NCBI GenBank assembly: GCA_963575645.1
Contig: OY754468.1
Coordinates: 21,848,465-21,912,464 of the forward strand
DNA from: Xanthostigma xanthostigma
Lineage: Eukaryota > Arthropoda > Insecta > Raphidioptera > Raphidiidae
Direction: 5' to 3'
Length of the DNA stretch: 64,000 nt
Shown here: piece by piece, positions 62,484 through 64,000 of the stretch
Layout of the letters: each line of letters begins with the position of its first letter
Numbering within the stretch: position 1 is the stretch's first letter
Translations under genes and position numbers: made by a program
The notes under the pieces: generated by a model
Database searches by the model: none
The model's input: only the letters and a program-made list of their open reading frames with translations
Told to the model about the DNA's origin: nothing

Positions 62484-63144
62484 AGGCTCAATAACATTGA
62501 GCGAGTTTACAAGCTGCTTGTTGGAGAATTCGCTAGTTTCTAGTAAACTATCTACGAGTAAAGTTGAAAGCCGGTCAACTTTACTCGCTACTCGCTGGAG
62601 TTTGGGATTGTTAGCTAGTAAACTAGCCGTGTGTCATCATAGTTGCTAGTGAACTAGATGCGTCTTGGTAGTTTCTGGTTTCAGTGTCTACAAAATGTCG
62701 ACGGAAATAGTTCGTGCGGGAATCGTTATTTTAGCTCATGCTATCAAAAAGGAGTAAAAAAAAAGAAAAGCACAAATTGAGGCAGAGAAGGGTATGGGTG
62801 AAACCATGGATAGAAAGACGTTGGAAATATGGTGCATTGATCAGTTTACTGAAAGAGTTGAAGGACGGAGATCCTTTGGCTTATCGTAATATTTTGAGAT
62901 TAGACTGAACCCATTTTAATGATTTACTGCAGATGGCAGATGGAATGCTCATTTTAAACACTTAACACGAGAACAGGAAATGAAAGAAAAACAACAACAA
63001 ATTCACAATACGTGGTTCGTTAGCTAGTTGGCTAGTGAGCGAGTGAGAAGTTTGTGTGTCATCATCCGTATCTCACTAGCCAACTCGCCCGCTTCTAAAC
63101 TCGCCAACAAGCAGCTTGTAAACTCGCTCAATGTAATTGAGCCT
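62484..63144. mobile_element. PIF/Harbinger element with broken transposase
   Basis: Inverted ends of about 40 bp start AGGCTCAATaACATTGAGCG and differ at one position; TTA target duplications flank them (62481-62483 and 63145-63147), as expected for PIF/Harbinger. Further inverted GCTAGT/ACTAGC phrases lie subterminally. It contains a remnant of the transposase N-terminus. Confidence 0.92.
62695..62965 (+). pseudogene. PIF/Harbinger transposase N-terminal remnant
   Basis: Starts MSTEIVRAGIVILAHAIKKE and stops at 62755; after a frame change the frame from 62771 reads on through RVWVKPWIERR, then GALISLLKEL and DPLAYRNILRLD. These are the conserved N-terminal phrases of HARBI1-like nucleases. 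A TGA at 62906 is followed in the same frame by THFNDLLQMA, then TAA at 62963. The DDE catalytic domain is absent, so this copy cannot make an active enzyme. Confidence 0.8.
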
Positions 63145-63248
63145 TTAATGTTTCCGTTCGTTAAAATGTTTTTGAAGTATTAGGTAATATTAATCAATAC
63201 ACAAGTAAAATCGTAACTAATTAATAACGATAATTGTTCAAATAGCGA

Positions 63249-63344
63249 AATTTTGTAGATTAGATACAGCTATTATAGCTGTATCTAATCTACAAAATTC
63301 TGAAATATTTTGGTCTATAATAGACCAAAATATTTCAGAATTTT
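63249..63344. repeat. Two overlapping perfect palindromes
   Basis: The first has 23-bp arms (63249-63271 and 63277-63299, loop ATTAT); the second has 24-bp arms (63294-63317 and 63321-63344, loop TAA). They share six bases, AAAATT, so only one can be fully extruded at a time. They lie just outside the Harbinger element. Confidence 0.92.
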
Positions 63345-63544
63345 TATTTATTTGACTGTTTTAATCGATAGCGTTTGTTTATTGTTATATCTTAGGGCTT
63401 AGGAAATAAGATAGTCTACGAATTATTGCGCATTGTAACAGCCAAAAAACAAACATTATTATTTTCAAAAATTCTTACAAATATTGAGCGCTTACTAAAG
63501 TGCTTAAAAAAATTTAACATCAAGCATTGGGCATTTTAAAATAA

Positions 63545-63767
63545 TCAAATCTTTGATTAACGTCTGATTATTATTTTTTCAATATTTCAATATTAAAAAA
63601 AATTTTCACGAATCTCGTTAAAAATAAATAGAAACTAAATAAGTATTAATTATTTTTTTTATATTTTTAGATCCATTCTGAAGAAGATCCAAATCGGGAT
63701 CGAAACGTTAATGTATTAATTATATTTTGTTAATATATTGTCTGAAAAATTGGTCGATAATTTTATT
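63545..63767 (+). mobile_element. Penelope-like fragment with hammerhead-like core
   Basis: The plus strand at 63678-63706 reads CTGAAGA, then a stem GATCC/GGATC with loop AAATCG, then GAAAC, and the end TTGGTCGATAATTTTATT. It is the opposite-oriented relative of 59363-59625. The two stems differ by a compensatory pair (A-T versus G-C), which supports a selected RNA fold. Confidence 0.5.
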
Positions 63768-64000
63768 CATTTTAAAATAATTTCTGGACAAGAAATTGGT
63801 CTCTAATATCAAATGAAATAAAAATTGTAAAAGATAAAAGAAATATGCTATTAAGCATTCCTAATGTTTAGTAAGCTTATTGAATGCTTATGTGCTTAAT
63901 AAGTGGCAAGCCTTTATACAAGTCCCCTAAGCATCGATAGCATCTGTTGTACAAAGTGCTAGCATTATTATAAGTTCTCAGCACTGCTTAACTCTGAATG

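Larger units (their letters stand above)
15544..64000 (+). other. Presumed giant first intron of the FOG-like gene
   Basis: From the GTAAGT donor to the end of the window there is no frame with zinc fingers or other recognisable protein domains on the plus strand, apart from transposon debris. First introns of tens of kilobases are usual for such developmental regulators. The individual repeats and candidate regulatory patches in it are listed separately. Stretches not listed (17.8-19.4, 28.9-30.3, 39.7-43.1, 51-53, 58.1-59.3 kb) are AT-rich with nothing I can name. Confidence 0.55.

Overview
The window is AT-rich nuclear DNA from an insect. Two arthropod-type developmental genes with spliced structures sit in a sea of short DNA transposons (hAT, PIF/Harbinger, TA-target and foldback families) and retroelement tails. 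I cannot fix the order; the frequent taggtacctacct-type runs and the repeat families would fit Hemiptera or Lepidoptera. No prokaryotic, organellar or viral genes were recognised.

Genes. (1) About 2.2-4.6 kb, minus strand: a complete two-exon gene for a KLF10/11-type zinc-finger factor, the insect cabut (cbt). The short first coding exon (3918-3859) is not visible as an open frame of useful length. The long frame downstream has no ATG of its own and is exon 2. A GC-rich promoter with a palindromic CRE lies upstream. Two ChoRE-like motifs share a 12-mer, one in the promoter and one in intron 1. (2) 15504-15543, plus strand: a 13-codon first coding exon reading MSRRKQSNPKPLK followed by a GTAAGT donor. 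This is the NuRD-recruiting N-terminus of the FOG/SALL/BCL11 zinc-finger group and is most like FOG (u-shaped). No later exon is seen, so everything from 15544 to the end is probably one first intron of more than 48 kb. A zero-length (recursive) splice site candidate lies at 56907/56908 inside it. The two genes are divergent, with start codons about 11.6 kb apart.

Region by region: 0-2.2 kb, a hAT MITE and the cbt 3' flank; 2.2-4.6 kb, cbt; 4.6-15.5 kb, intergenic, with two hAT MITEs and a 2.1-kb TA-flanked element that holds a THAP-domain fragment and a dense array of triloop hairpins; 15.5-64 kb, the FOG-like intron. The intron carries four copies of one Harbinger-type MITE family (27.6-35.6 kb), two giant foldback repeats sharing a hairpin tip (20.8 and 47.9 kb), a TA-flanked family with internal threefold amplification (34.0-34.6 kb), a pogo/Tigger-like element split by a nested retroelement tail (53.0-54.1 kb), a Harbinger element with a broken transposase (62.5-63.1 kb), and Penelope-like fragments with a hammerhead-like core (59.4 and 63.7 kb).

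How it fits together: both genes encode transcription regulators, one probably nutrient- or immediate-early-responsive and the other a GATA cofactor. The long intron contains several candidate regulatory patches (GATA pair, Hox/Exd-like pair, GC-rich segment, ratchet site) among the transposons. All family assignments are from motif recognition only; no database search was possible.
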